From Aquila chrysaetos chrysaetos (taxonomy: Eukaryota; Chordata; Aves; Accipitriformes; Accipitridae): a stretch of 64,000 nt of DNA. The notes beneath the pieces were generated by a model. It saw nothing but the letters and a program-made list of their open reading frames with translations. It was not told the origin of the DNA and ran no database searches. The position numbers and the translations under genes were made by a program. The DNA lies in NCBI RefSeq assembly GCF_900496995.4, contig NC_044014.1, forward strand, positions 5,530,001 through 5,594,000. The letters run 5' to 3'. This document shows positions 14,701-26,705 of the stretch, piece after piece; position 1 is the stretch's first letter; every line of letters starts with the position of its first letter.

Positions 14701-15285
14701 GGGACGGACAGTGTTTGGTGGAAGGTCCTCGCCAACTTGGAGCTAGACCGAAGCAGCTCTCACCTGGTTTGCTGTAGACACTTGATCTACTGCAGCCTTA
14801 ACCCAACGCATACAGGAGGAAAGTCAACAGGAAGATGCATTAATTGTATTGCGTATTAAAGAAGCCCGCATGCTTAGTAAAATGCCCTTTCAGTCACCAC
14901 CAGAATGAACTGGTGTCTGATAAGAGAAATCATTTTTATTACCATGCATCAGTTGCATGCTGGGACCGTGTTATCTGCATGGCGCTGGTGTGGAGCCGGC
15001 CCCTCTTCCCTTCCCCTTCACAGATGAGCTGCAAAATGGGATGCAATCTGCTCTGCTTCCCATTCTTCAAAATACTCTCCCTACCACTTCAGTTAGTCTT
15101 ACTTAATTTGTTTTGCTATTTGCAAGGAGTTACAGATTTGACATCCTAGAAAACAGCTGTCATTTTTACAGGAAAAAAGTATGTGATTCATAATTTTCCA
15201 GAAATATGCACATTGGCACCTTCTGAAAAACACATTAACTCTTGAAACTTGTAGTGTATTGTTTCCATTTCTTTGCTTTACATAC

Positions 15286-15363
15286 CTGTTCAAACAACAT
15301 ACCAAATCTCACAGCCTGCAAGGAAAAATCTTTGTGGTCTCTTGAGCCTTCACCATTCTCCAG
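15286..15363 (-). CDS. BTBD16: BTBD16-like coding exon (LQAVRFGM motif)
   Basis: A 78-nt exon in phase 0 at both ends, with acceptor ccacttccctttcag and donor GAACAG|gtatgt. It encodes LENGEGSRDHKDFSLQAVRF followed by GMLFEQ. LENG...KDF..QAVRFG is a conserved run in BTBD16 as I remember it, corresponding to the WTGFNFGFDL part of germ-cell-less. Confidence 0.78.
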
Positions 15364-15728
15364 CTGAAAGGGAAGTGGTTGCACCTTATGAAGAAAATGA
15401 TTCAGAATGGTGTCATTTTGTAATAGCACTTTTCCTGTGGCAGAGAGGACTATGGAAGATCCAGGGAGATGGAGTATCGGGAGCTGTAGGACAGACCTTT
15501 TTGCTAAGCCAGAACATGCAAAAGAAATTCATAATGTAATTCTGATCAGTGTTTAATTTCAGTAATCACTTTCTGTTTGTTTTTTGTTTTTTTTTCTTTC
15601 CTTTTTTAAAAAAGCAGCATCCTCAGCTTGCCTCATCAGGAGCCATGGGTTGAAATGCTGTGATAAAACCAGACTGTCATGACAAGGGTCCTGAGGGAGG
15701 TCAGCAAGAAATGCAACGGAAAGGTATC

Positions 15729-16206
15729 ATGGCCAAGATGACCCTCAGCTCCATCTTCCTTCTTGTCATTTTGAGAGGTGAACTTGCACATGTTGTATAG
15801 AGTGGAAGAAACTCATGGATAGTTGAAAAAATATTAATAATTAAATACAGTGAGCATTTCATAAGATGCTGGTGAACACACTCAGTCTCAGAAGGAATAG
15901 CTGGATGTTTTGAATAATGCACTCTTCAGAAACCTCCGGAAAGTCAAAAAATTATTTATGAAGTGCATGTAAGGATAACAGTAGTCTATCCACTAAGCTA
16001 AAAATGTCTGTCTTTCTGTCCTCTACCTTTTAGCATCATTTACAGGGTACCTTATAACCCAAGGTGTACCACCAAAGCTATTTTATACATGCAACAGGGA
16101 AGTAAAAGCTTTGCAGTTCAGAGGTTGTTTCCGACACCCTTCTTCTGGCCCAAATCCGACCAGGACTTCAAGGCACTTTATAAGAATGCAATACAAAAAG
16201 CAGTAA
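15729..16206 (+). CDS. Candidate two-exon small secreted peptide, antisense to a BTBD16-like intron
   Basis: Exon 1 (15729-15777) starts at an ATG with a strong context (ATCATGG) and encodes a signal-peptide-like MAKMTLSSIFLLVILR. It ends one base into a codon at AGAG|gtgaac. Exon 2 (16034-16206) follows an excellent pyrimidine tract (tctttctgtcctctaccttttag) and continues in the required phase for 56 codons to TAA. Total length is 73 residues, with two cysteines in the mature part (LFYTCNRE and FRGCFRH). A second acceptor 12 bp further on keeps the frame. I do not recognise a family. It could be chance, because both exons are small and no transcript evidence is available. Confidence 0.28.
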
Positions 16207-16314
16207 TCTGAGTTTCAAGGAATAACCTCCAACATTTTCTGTTTCTGTGCTGCAAAGGAGTCTTCCATCTCAGCGCACGGCGATGCTCGGCTAGGACCCA
16301 GCCGGCCGAGGCAC

Positions 16315-16358
16315 GGGGAAGAAGTCGATCTCCTGCAAGCCCTCCAGCTGCAAAGGTG
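16315..16358 (-). CDS. BTBD16: Tentative BTBD16-like exon (LEGLQEIDFFP)
   Basis: With an acceptor at gttgaag it starts with two bases, as the preceding exon requires, and reads PLQLEGLQEIDFFP. That resembles the family's DLEEIxxIxFFP segment. The acceptor has a poor pyrimidine tract and the only suitable donor (CCCC|gtgcct) is weak. The expected SWL...HYH sequence that should follow was not found. The region is GC-rich. The match may be real but degraded, or chance. Confidence 0.3.
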
Positions 16359-17626
16359 CTTCAACAGCCGCCCGTCCAGCTCCATCCCACCCTGACACCC
16401 CGTGTTCCTACGCAGGGCGTTATTAAGACAGTGGTATTTCCTGCTCTGAAACTGTACATTCCTATCGCTTCCTCTGAAAGAATAACTTTGGCGTAAGTAA
16501 CTAGCAGCCTTCAAAGGGAGATTCCACTGCAGCGCCGTTGAAGCTGGCTTGCCACAGCTCTGGAAGTCCCCGAGCGCTCAATGCCACTGAAGCATCTCAC
16601 CATTTTTTTCCCTACAGATCCCCACGCAGCCGTGCTTCCAGCGAAGGGGGACTAGTTTCCTCCTGTGCCCACTTTTTTGGCACCCCTGGGCTGCAGGAGC
16701 CTTTAGGAGTACAAGTTCCCTGCGAGGGCTCCCCACCAGCACAGGTAGCAGGCTTACCAACAAAAAAAAACCTCATTATACAACTGCTGAAGGTCCTTTT
16801 CCTCTCCCATCACCTCCACAGCAGTTATAGGAAGTGATGGTATAGCCTTGTTAAACAAAAAAAGCCCCACCACGCCCCCAACTTTCAGAGCATTTTTAGA
16901 ATCCTTTCCAGTGTACCTCATCCTTCATGTTTGCTTAAACAACTGTTTAAACAGTTTGTGTTTGCTTAAGCAACTAGATTTATATCCTTCATCAGTAAAT
17001 AAACCTGTAACTGTATGCTTTCCTACAGTTGCTTCTACTCTGATTATTGCAAAATAAAACAAGTAGGAAAAAATTACATGTATACAAAGAAAACCGGTGT
17101 CTTTAATGAAAAAGATCAGAAATTATAGATCTGGTTTGATGTATGCAAACAGACACACAGCCAGTCATGGCTGCTTAGCTCCAGCATTTAGGTTTAGAAG
17201 CGTGTCTCTAAGCAAAATGATGTCCAAGCAAAAATGTTAGGGTAGGTGATAAAATATGAATCCAGAAAGTCTGTGAGTTAGGTTTTACTGAGCTTTGGCT
17301 GGAGTTGCTGGATTGAGGAGCTCTGTCTCCTCTGGCTTAGACATTACATAGCAGAGCTCATAATTTTTCATCTGTTCTGGAATGTAATTTTGCAATAAAT
17401 ACCGATTCTAACCACTAGGTGCAAAGGAATTTTTTAAAATAAACTTTTATATTATCCACCTGTGCTCAGAGTAGGTAAGAGTTTGGAAGGAAGGTGCCCC
17501 CCTGCCCAGGAGGGAGGTACCGATAGGAGCTGGGCTGCACACAGACCTGGTACCGGCACTTCAAATCTTTCCATCTGAAAATAGGAGCCGGTAAGGTTTA
17601 AATCACAAACACACGATAAAACGTAC

Positions 17627-17718
17627 TTGAAATGAGTCCATGTAAACGAAGGGATTGAAAAACAGCTATGTATCTCTGTCCTATTTCCCTTTCCAGGAAG
17701 GAACATCTCTTGGGTAAT
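17627..17718 (-). CDS. BTBD16: BTBD16-like coding exon (SLRLHG motif)
   Basis: A 92-nt exon behind a very strong acceptor (ctttgttttgtttttag), ending at TTTCAA|gtacgt. Its first base completes the Arg codon left open by exon 26586-26705, so the phases agree across an 8.9 kb intron. It encodes LPKRCSFLEREIGQRYIAVF followed by QSLRLHGLIS. The FLExxxGxxxxxVFxxLRLHG pattern is the hallmark of this family (germ-cell-less has VFRHLRLQ at the same place). Confidence 0.78.
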
Positions 17719-20482
17719 CTAAAAACAAAACAAAGTAGCAGAAAACTTTACTTAACCTCAAGCTAATTTCCTATCTGGACTAAATTTAGCTGTTGAGATT
17801 TTGTTTGGTGTATGTGCCTCCCAACGTACTGACTTTCAGAGGGATGTTTGCCATTTGCCTAGAGCAACCGCTGTAGCACCCTGGTTAAAACTGGCTGATT
17901 TAATTTCACATCTTAGCATTAATTTTTAACAAGAAATATCACTTCATGTTTGGAGACGGCGGTGCTGGAGTGGCAGAGGAGTGTGGCAGAGCTGATCGCT
18001 GAATTTTGCTCACTGGAAAAGCCCAACCACCCACATAGTGAACAGCTGCTGGGAACTGACTTCCAGTGACCTCCGCCTCTCAAAGACCAGGCGAGAGAGA
18101 GCAAGAGGATAAAAACATTATCATAAAAGCTTCTCCATGCTTATTTTGAAACAGACAGTCATTAATTCAAGGAAGATCAAGTCAGGGACCAGCCCAAAAC
18201 ACTTAGATTATTTTTCCATGAGTCAAGAGTTATACTCAAAACAAAAAATTAGCCTACAAATATCAAGGCCACGCTGGTGCACTAAGCATTTCCCAGCACA
18301 GGTCACTGCTGCCAGCCTCCTGCTACAGAAAAAAAATGATCTAACAAATGGTTTGGAAAGTTTTTAAAACTTTATTCATTCCGTCTGTCTCTGTCTTTCT
18401 AAAACCTTTAATTTTAAGGTCAGAAATTATTTTTACTGCTGTCAGCTCAAGGTGTATACATTCTGGAAGGAGCATAAAAGAGTGACAAGTACCTTTAGAA
18501 ACTCTCTAAAATTGAGAGCAAGTAGTTCTTCTCGACGTAAGGATTTGGGGAAGTTGGAGACCACAACAAAGTGCTGCTTCTCATACCTAACTGAGAATCG
18601 CATCGTCTTCATGATGCGAGTCTTTCCAGGGTAAGAAGATACCAGGTTACCAAACTATCACTGAAACTATGAGTGAGTAGTGTCTGCTGCTCACCTCAGT
18701 CCAGTGATAACTGGAGGAAGAAGAGGAAGGGAAGAAAAGAAACGATTTTTAAGCAACTGAATTACGAAAAAAAAATCACAACCACTTGTCCAAGTAGAAA
18801 ATAACGCCTTTATTAAAGTACTGCTTGAAGTTAATGTTAGAACAAACACTGCCTTTGATCCCATGCAAATAAAGTGATTGAGAAGGAATGACAAATGCCT
18901 GGACAGACTGGCTAGAAAAGGTGATTTCAGGCTACCTTCCTGCATCACGTCCCCCCGCAAGACCCACCGGCCCCCCTGCCACAGCCCCCTGCCCGGGCTC
19001 AGCCCTGCTGCACCCGGGGCTTGCTGCGGCTTGTTACAAAACCAGAATTTGAATGCTTGAAATGAAATTAAAAGCTTTCTGTGCTTATAAATCCAGCGGC
19101 ACCGGCTGCAGCCGTCTTTTTTCTGTTGTGCTAAAAGGAGCAGCACCTGGCACAGGCACACGCACCGGGACACTGGGCGTCCAGCTCTTGCCAGATCAGT
19201 CTTTTTTTCTTGGTTTTTTTCTTGTCTGGGGGCAGGAAAAAAAAAAAAAATTAAATTGCATAAACCACCCTTGTTAAATTGGACCTTTATTTGCTTCATG
19301 AACTGAAAGGTATATTTAAGATTTTGCTATTTACACTAATGAATTGTAGCAGCCTGGGATGTAAATGAAAAGAAAGCTGTACTACATGTAATGCCAGCAA
19401 TTTAGCCTTCTGTAATCATTAACGCTCTTTCCTAAGTCCATAGTTGATTCACTTCGATTTTTTTGTTGGTGCGAGAATGTAGGGCCCTGTCTGATTTACA
19501 GACCCATGTAGGCTGTGTTAGATGAATGAGACTGTGCCAGATGCAGACCAGGACTGAAGATGATTTAAGATTCTTTCCACTCTTACAGCAGCAGCTTCTC
19601 TTTCTATCTCTGGCATTAACAAATAAACACATTTACAGGCAGGGCAAGAAGAAGCAGCTGGTTACTAGTAGGAAACAAAGTGGTAAATAATTAAAACAAT
19701 TAGCTCTAGGAAGGAAAAAAGTAAAAAAATTGGTTTACTGTAATAATTATGTTTTTCATCTGGTGACACCCAAATCTGGCAGAGATCTGTGAAAGCTGAT
19801 TCAGGACTGGTTTTCAGAGTTAAGTGCAGGTGGTGTCAACGACTTCAAAAAAAAAGCTATGAATAATACATAACTAAACTTTTGTTGAGTAATTATTAAT
19901 AGGCAACACGCGATTCAAGCTAAAGAAGGCTCTCAGCTGGCAGAACGTGGTAGAGATCACAGTAACGCTGAAATTGTCAATCCACGGGGCTTAGATAGCA
20001 CTAGGCAGAAAAGGAAATGTATTTTCCTTGTATTTCCCCAAACAGTTGTGAGTGGAGCAAATCAACATCCGCAGAAGGCAAGAGAAAAAAGTCTCTGCTT
20101 CTGATGCAACTTCCCATATGTTTTCAATCAGAATTTTCCATATGCTGCCTTTTGCTGATGCACTTTAAAGCCATGTAAATGCTCTGATTGCAAAGAAAAA
20201 AAAAAAAAATTATATACTTATGGGTTGGCTGAACACTGCCACTGCCACAGCTTCTGAAGGACATAAAAGAGAAAGATTAATCATTCGCTTCTCCAAGTAG
20301 CTGTGCATTCGTGGGTCCTGGAAACACAGGTACTATTTTGCAAAGGGATCATCAGAAATGAGAAACGAGCTGTAACTCCATCATATCTCCTCCCCCACAT
20401 TGTGAAAGGTCACGGTTGGCTGGGCCCCATTGTAGCTCAGCTCAGAAAGTGGTAAAGGAACTCAGAAGTTGTTTTTCCCACC

Positions 20483-20507
20483 AAAAAAAAAAAAAAAAAA
20501 AAAAAAA
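20483..20507 (+). repeat. A-tract (25 bp)
   Basis: An uninterrupted run of 25 A followed by GAAAGAAAAAAG, inside the large BTBD16-like intron. Confidence 0.9.
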
Positions 20508-23410
20508 GAAAGAAAAAAGAACAATTGTACGCCACTTCCATTTTCTGCAGAGGAAATGGTGATTTGTCTCAGCCATGCTATTGCCTGGGAATTCAGCAGC
20601 TTTTGGTAATAAAGGAGTTAAACAGCAAGTTCATCTTAACTCTGGAAGAAAACATGTTGTTTGAACTGCTTCTTTCCGGGGTAAATAAGCATTAATGCTT
20701 CATAGCACCTTTTCCCTTTGAGGTGCGTGTTGTCTGTGGCTTGACTGGCTTTTATTGAATCCCACCTCAGGTCTCACACAAACAATGTGCCACACCTGAA
20801 AGACGCAGCCACGCTGGAAGAGCTCAGCCTAAGAAAAACAAGTAAGAAATGCGCTGAAATGCTCTGAAATTCAGCCTCCTGAGCAGACGTGAATTCCAGG
20901 GTGCAAATTAATTACGTTATGTGGGCTCGCTCATCCAGTGAGTCGTGGTGGAAACCCAGACGAGTATCCAGCAAATGGATTTTTTTCACTATGACCTTTT
21001 AAAATATTGCAACAGCAAGGGTGTCACTGGAAAAGCCCCAGATCCTCTTTCTCTTTTGTTCTGAACCAGCCCCTCCAAGCCATACTGCTGAATTTCACTC
21101 CAGGTCTCGTGTCCGAACACAAATCCGTTCTGTCTCCTCACCATGAAATTCTAGGTAACAGCTGTGCTTTTGATGAGCCTTTCCCATATTTACTCTTTTC
21201 AACCCAGAACGTGCACTCTAGTGGGTAACGGTACACGTGCGAAAGACGACCCAGTCCCTCCGGGTAGCATCACCTCTCCTCGTGTGGTTATCACAACTAG
21301 ACATAAGGGAAGTCATACACAAAGGCACATTAAAATATGAAAATGAGTTAAGAATACCCCAAAAGGGAACTTGTTCAGCTTTAGATCAGCCTCACATAAA
21401 TCAGCCCAATGAACGGCAGTTCTGTGATACTACTTTTTCTTTTTCCTACATGACAGCTGCCTGTTTCCCTGCAGAGGATGGACCTGTTCCGGGCAGGAAT
21501 CAGGCTTATTTAGGAAAAAGAGGCTGGGTTGCCTCTAACACCTGGTCCCTTAATCAATTCCCCACATAGTCACCAGTTATTCATGGTTTAATTTCTGGAG
21601 ACCTCTGATTCAGAGCTCCAGAGCTGTCAATAACTCGTTGTAACTGGGGTCAGCTAAAGTTGCGTGTCAAATAAATGAAATGCTACATACATCTAAATTC
21701 TCTGAAGGAACCCCAAGCTGGAGGCAGCAGCTGAGCAGAGAAGGTGGACACTTCTGATGTTCATTTCCCTCTGCCCTTGTTCCCCCAAGGGGGGGAATTC
21801 AGAGGAGTTGAATCTTCACACCTCAAATTAGTATGAAAGTACATTATTAATAAACATCTGCAGTGTTCACTGGGCAAGACCGAGATGACAACCATCATAA
21901 ACCTGATGGTGACATTAAGTATCATGATTTCAAGAAAGTGTTTAAACAGCATATTGCAAGATGCAGCAGGCAACAAGAAGACAGAACATGCAGACACCTC
22001 ATTTTTGGAATGCTTTTCCACTCTGAAACAGGGATGTGGTGACAAAAATGGTTCTTTAATTATTTATTATAAAGCTTATGCAAAAGGGCCCGGAATTGAG
22101 ATTGCACAGGAAGTTTTAATCATGTCATTTCACTGGTTTTGCGGACCTGACTTGGCCAGTCCAGTAGCATTCTTCCCTGTAATGTGCATCCTGTCCTTAC
22201 AGAGCATTTGCTTGTAGCCAACTGTTGGCTTTACAAAGAAAACTGTGTGAAAAGTCTGTATTTTTCATGTCATTAACAATGAACAAAACCCCAGCTCGCA
22301 GTAGCAATATATATTCTGTTCTACACATTGTTTGTGTTCTGAGAAGGAAGAGGAACGGGGCCGGGCTCCTTCAGAAATGAGACAGAAATGCCATTGAGAT
22401 CTCGTTTCCTCCGCAGGAGCTTGCGAGAGCCTCAGTCGCCGCAGTCCTGCGTTGGGTTTGAGTAGTGTCACGGTTTGTAAGATCCGCTACATCTTCCCCA
22501 AATCACTCATTCGAGATGAGAAAGACTAAAAATGGGCCTGCTTTGAATTAGCGAAAGAGCCCTAACACCTCGAGCGGATTGAGCTGAGGACAGTCCCTTT
22601 GAACGGGGAGCAGAGATCCCCTCACCTCTACTCCTGACGAAGAGTGGGAGGGAAGCCTCAGGACAGCTCTTGCAGCTAGAACAGCCTCAACGGGTCCGGT
22701 AATTAAGAGATCATCCCTGACGTGTCCACTGACGGTCAACAGGCCCCTGGTTTCCTCACCACAAGCAGCACAGCATATGCCCAGTTGGACATCAAATCCT
22801 TCTGAAGTAATTGTTTGAAGTAGTCGCAGCCAAGCAGAAATAGGAAAATGTTAGATGCTGTTTGTGTGCTGGTTGTACACACTGACATTCAGACTCCAAA
22901 AATGGTGGGATGGCTTAAAATGTTATTGTTGTTTGTAAATTATAGTTTAGGGGCTCTGCCTGTTTAACTCTGGCTTACTGCGATGCGAGATATTTTAGGG
23001 TGGTACATGCCGATTTAGCTGCTTCCAGGGTGTGGGGCTTCTAAACCCATTCTTCCTCCCAACTAAAAATCATGGGACTTGTGAAAACATTGCAGCTTGG
23101 CAACACTGTGCATATATTGGGTGGCTTTTGTGGGAGAAGAGGTCACTGGTAGCTTCTACTTTCCTCCGTCTGCTTGCATGGACCATAGAAAGGCAATCTC
23201 ATTTCCACACAATCGTATCTCGACATGGTTGCAAAAATATTAGTTAAATCAGAAATGCTAGCTGCCCTGTAAAAACCCATCTTCAAATCCAGAAGCTATC
23301 CTGGGAGAACAAAACAGATAATGTTCACTTCAACCAAGAGAAATCATTCTGAACAATATTTTAGTTTATATATTTTTTAAAATATATTGTGGCCTTTTCT
23401 GGGAAATTAA

Positions 23411-23447
23411 TTTCCTCCTCCCCTCTTCCTCCTCCTCCCCTCCCACC
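23411..23447 (+). repeat. Pure pyrimidine tract (CCT-rich)
   Basis: A C/T-only stretch built of CCTCCT and CCCCTC units, with the mirror-like composition that can form triplex DNA. Confidence 0.7.
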
Positions 23448-26400
23448 TGAAGTGATGGCCACCATAAAAGAGACTTCTTGATCCCAGATGTGTTCCATTT
23501 CCTGCAGTAAAAATTAAAATCATTGCCTTTTTCATGAGTTTCTGCCAAGGATAGAGACGCAGTACTTAAGAACTTTCTGCAACTGCTTTAGTTCGAAATG
23601 AATAAATCAGTAGGATTTGATGAGCTAGCCAGCATTTTCTAATTTGTTTCTACTGGCAAAAGTGCCGCAGTGAGTTTTACATCCAAACAAATTTGGTGGC
23701 AGCATCTGCTTTATAATGACCTAAATGTCTAAATCTAATTTTAGAAAGTGACTTGCAAAGGGTTCAAGCAAGGCTTTCAGAGCTTGGTCCGGATTTTATT
23801 TTCACTCCTTGAAGTGAAGAGCTGATTCATGGTGTTCATGTAGTCGCGGTTGATTTACAGACCCACAGTGGGGTCCTAAGCTGAGCAGAGCTGTGACCCG
23901 TACACAACCTCCACGTGTCCGGAGAAGGACATCAGTGCTCTTTGTGATGAAGATGGAGGAGGGTCAACCCTTCCGAGCCACAAATGGTTTGACATACTGA
24001 GGTGCGAGCCTGTAGGGAAGAGAAGGTACGTTTCAATACCCCAACTGGCAGCGTTGAAGAAAAATGGGCAAACCTTGGTGTTTAGCGAACCCTCAGCAGT
24101 CGTATGATTGAAGAAATCCTGTCTCCGGGCGGTCTGTGATTGCCTTTGATCCCAGGAGTGACCTTTCCAGGTAGATTGCAAATATCCCTACTACAGGCAG
24201 CAGTGGTTAGGTTCCACCTTCTTGGCTTCCAGGAAAATTTTGGTGGCTTGGACTGGGCTGGGCTGCCTTCGGGGTCTGCCCGTTGGGCTGGAGCTCAGGC
24301 AAATAGCAATGCTGGAATTGTCTGGCAACTGGAAGCGGTTATAATCCACCTGGAGTTAATACTAAAATACCCTTAAAATCCTGCTAATGAGAAGGTCTCT
24401 GTGTGTTCCTCCAATTCTTAACCTTTTTGCTGGGGCCCTTCTAACCGTCCCCGATGGAATTGGCTTCTGGCGCTCTGCCTCTGGCTATTACATCGCATTT
24501 CGGTCTCCAGGTTTTGGTCTGATTTGCTCTTTTATCATCTGGAATTCTGTTTTATTCCAAATTTGGAGTTCTGAGCTTAGATGGGCTGTAGTGCCCAGGA
24601 CCGATCTGTTTATATATACCTGTATGATTTTTTACATCCAGGCTATATAGGTGTTTAAAAACTGCCTTATTATGTTGTATCATACACACAGAAAAGAATA
24701 TAAATGCATAAGCAATACCATGTTTCTGAGCCATATGAGAAAATATACTCTTGAACGGTATTTTAAATAACTAAGATACCATTCCGGAATAAAATTAATC
24801 ACACTAATAATCCTCATAAAATGTAAAATCAACGTCAAATGTTATAAGGGGTTATTACTGTATATGATGTAAAGAAACAATTAAAGAGCATGTTTAGTGT
24901 CTTGAGTCACATGTAGCTTTGGCCTTGTGTTTTAGGGATTTTAGTGTATGGTTTTCTTTTCTTTTAAAGCTAGTGGTAAAAACACATCTCAGGTCAAAAT
25001 AGTAAATAATGAATCACCCACAAATTCAGCTCATTTCCTATCTCTCACTGAAAAAAATGTTGATTCCAGGCATGGGAGCAGAACTTTGAGCCAAACAGTA
25101 ATTTCTTTATGGTGTGCATGACTCATAGGAAAGAATGCCTCATGGGGATAGCAGGAGAAAAAACTAAATAAAAAAAAAAACCCGTAAGTAAATTCACTTT
25201 AAAGAAACAGGCAATCAAGTAAAGAGCAAAAGGTCAGAAGAGGCCCTCAGCCGTTTTTGTGTTGTTCCTGTGGTCTTCACCGTGTCCTCCGGCTCCGCTG
25301 CCCTGAAATGCCGGAGCTTTTCCCGAGGAGCTCCCCAGGCAGCGGCAGCGGAGGGTATCGGAGGGGGCAGCACCCCAGCCAGGAAAGGTGTGGGCTCCGT
25401 GGGACGGCTCAGGGTCAGCCTGAGCCCATCAGCTGGTTAAAGAAGCCAAAATCAGAATTGTGGATTAATTTCACATCGTCTTACAAGACACTGGGAATAG
25501 AGGGTTTTTTTCCGATGCGTGCCCATGGGTTGCCCCGGCGTGAAATCCCGCGAGCTGGCGCTGCAAGTTACGCGGCAGTGATCTGTGGTGGGATGTACGG
25601 CGCCGAGTCAGCAGAAACCCTCTGTTCTGTTGGGCTTTTAATGTCCGATACCTTTTTAGTAACTTTACTTAAGTGTCTTTTTCGCATTACTCTTTCCTTA
25701 TTCACAAACGTGAATAAAAGCAGTATATCCTCCTCCATAAGTTGCTGTGGGATCTCTCGATGGGCCTTTAATTATTACAAATATTACTTGCCCTCTCTGG
25801 GAAGTGTCTCCTCCCTCAGGCAGATTCATTCAGCGGGATAAATCGATATTCATCAAGGATATTTCATGAACGCTGATTGTGAAAAGAAACAGAATTTCAA
25901 CTCAGCTTTCAACAGTAATATCTCATCTGATTTCCATTTCTTTTTTTTTTCCAGAGTGCTAATGGATGATTAATTTCAACAAGCATTGCGATGTATATTT
26001 ACATAATTATTTATGAGTAATTAAAACATCTTGTCTCCTGTTCCAGAGTCAGTATCACGTGGCCAGGAATACAAAATGAGGCAATGATGCAACATTAAAA
26101 TGTAGGGTAGCTTATTCCTGTAGGGTAACTACGTGCTTCTTTAATGTCACATATTTAAAGCCGTGCTCAGGACCAATTAATTTCAGTCTGTGAAGACTAA
26201 GAAAATTATTTGTATTATCTCAGTACAGATCATTACTGTCTCCCACGCATTTTAGGAGCTTTCAGAAAAATGCGATTCAGGTTCCAGCAAGATATAATTT
26301 GGGGCCTGAGGGTAATTTCCTGTTCAGCACCTTTCCTTCACAGGGATGCTACAGCAAATGGACTATACATTTATATACTATGATTGCTATAAGAAATAAA

Positions 26401-26585
26401 ATGGATTGCTCTGGTTCTCCCTGAACACTTAAAAGATGACATAAAAATGTGCACTTTGGAACACTTATTTAAGCATTAATTCTTGATGATGGAGGAAAAT
26501 GCATTACAAAATTAAAATTTGTATTTCAAAAAAAGCTTGAATTGGAATGGAATTAATTTCCTTCCACTCAAATTCACTTCCTTAC

Positions 26586-26705
26586 CTGCTAAAATACAGT
26601 AGAACTGTTTCACGAGCTGGAATTATCTGGACAGTTGCATTTATCCCTAGGAAGATCCACCAGAGAGTTGTTTTCCATAGGTGAAATTCACAGAGTGTAA
26701 ATAAC
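26586..26705 (-). CDS. BTBD16: BTBD16-like coding exon (BACK-like region)
   Basis: A 120-nt exon with the strong acceptor ttttctttctgcag and donor TAGCAG|gtaagg. It begins with one base of a split codon and ends with two. The only fully open frame gives LFTLCEFHLWKTTLWWIFLG followed by INATVQIIPARETVLLYFS. This aligns with the germ-cell-less segment containing EMDIYTALKKWMFLQL, where a Trp-rich helix follows an acidic-aromatic motif. Confidence 0.75.

Larger units (their letters stand above)
1..15285. other. Non-coding stretch below the last recognised BTBD16-like exon
   Basis: No exon could be supported here, although the 3' end of the BTBD16-like gene is expected within it. It holds a MIR-like SINE (11505-11705), an A-tract at 7400-7423, a 16-bp duplication at 4577-4614 and GC-richer patches at about 5560-5810 and 6060-6340. 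Several open frames of 100-185 codons occur but lack splice context or family resemblance. Confidence 0.6.
17719..26585. other. 8.9 kb intron of the BTBD16-like gene
   Basis: Lies between two phase-matched exons. It contains a 25-bp A-tract at 20483-20507, a pyrimidine-rich tract at 23411-23447, GC-rich patches near 18940-19040 and 25260-25620, and a TAATTA-rich stretch near 25950-26030. No nested coding exon was supported. Confidence 0.55.
15286..26705 (-). other. BTBD16: BTBD16-like gene, middle to C-terminal part (exon-intron span)
   Basis: Minus-strand exons at 26586-26705, 17627-17718 and 15286-15363, with a tentative one at 16315-16358. The first two join in frame (AG|A = Arg). The protein has the order seen in germ-cell-less/BTBD16 proteins: a WWIFL-type segment of the BACK-like region, then FLEREIGQRYIAVFQSLRLH, then LQAVRFGML. 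BTBD16 is a little-studied BTB-domain protein. The call rests on memory of the family and on the mammalian order TACC2 then BTBD16 on one strand. The BTB exons upstream and the C-terminal exons below 15286 were not found. The sequence is clearly diverged from the mammalian protein. Confidence 0.75.

Noticed and set aside
18695-18710. 16-nt micro-exon with a very strong acceptor and donor (minus)
   Set aside because: Too short to test; it falls between two BTBD16-like exons that already join in phase, so it would break the frame.
18691-19299. 202-codon minus-strand open frame
   Set aside because: No family resemblance, low-complexity composition and no splice context; lies in the BTBD16-like intron.
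25257-25841. 194-codon plus-strand open frame
   Set aside because: Its first half is GC-rich so stops are rare there on both strands; the product has no domain-like features.
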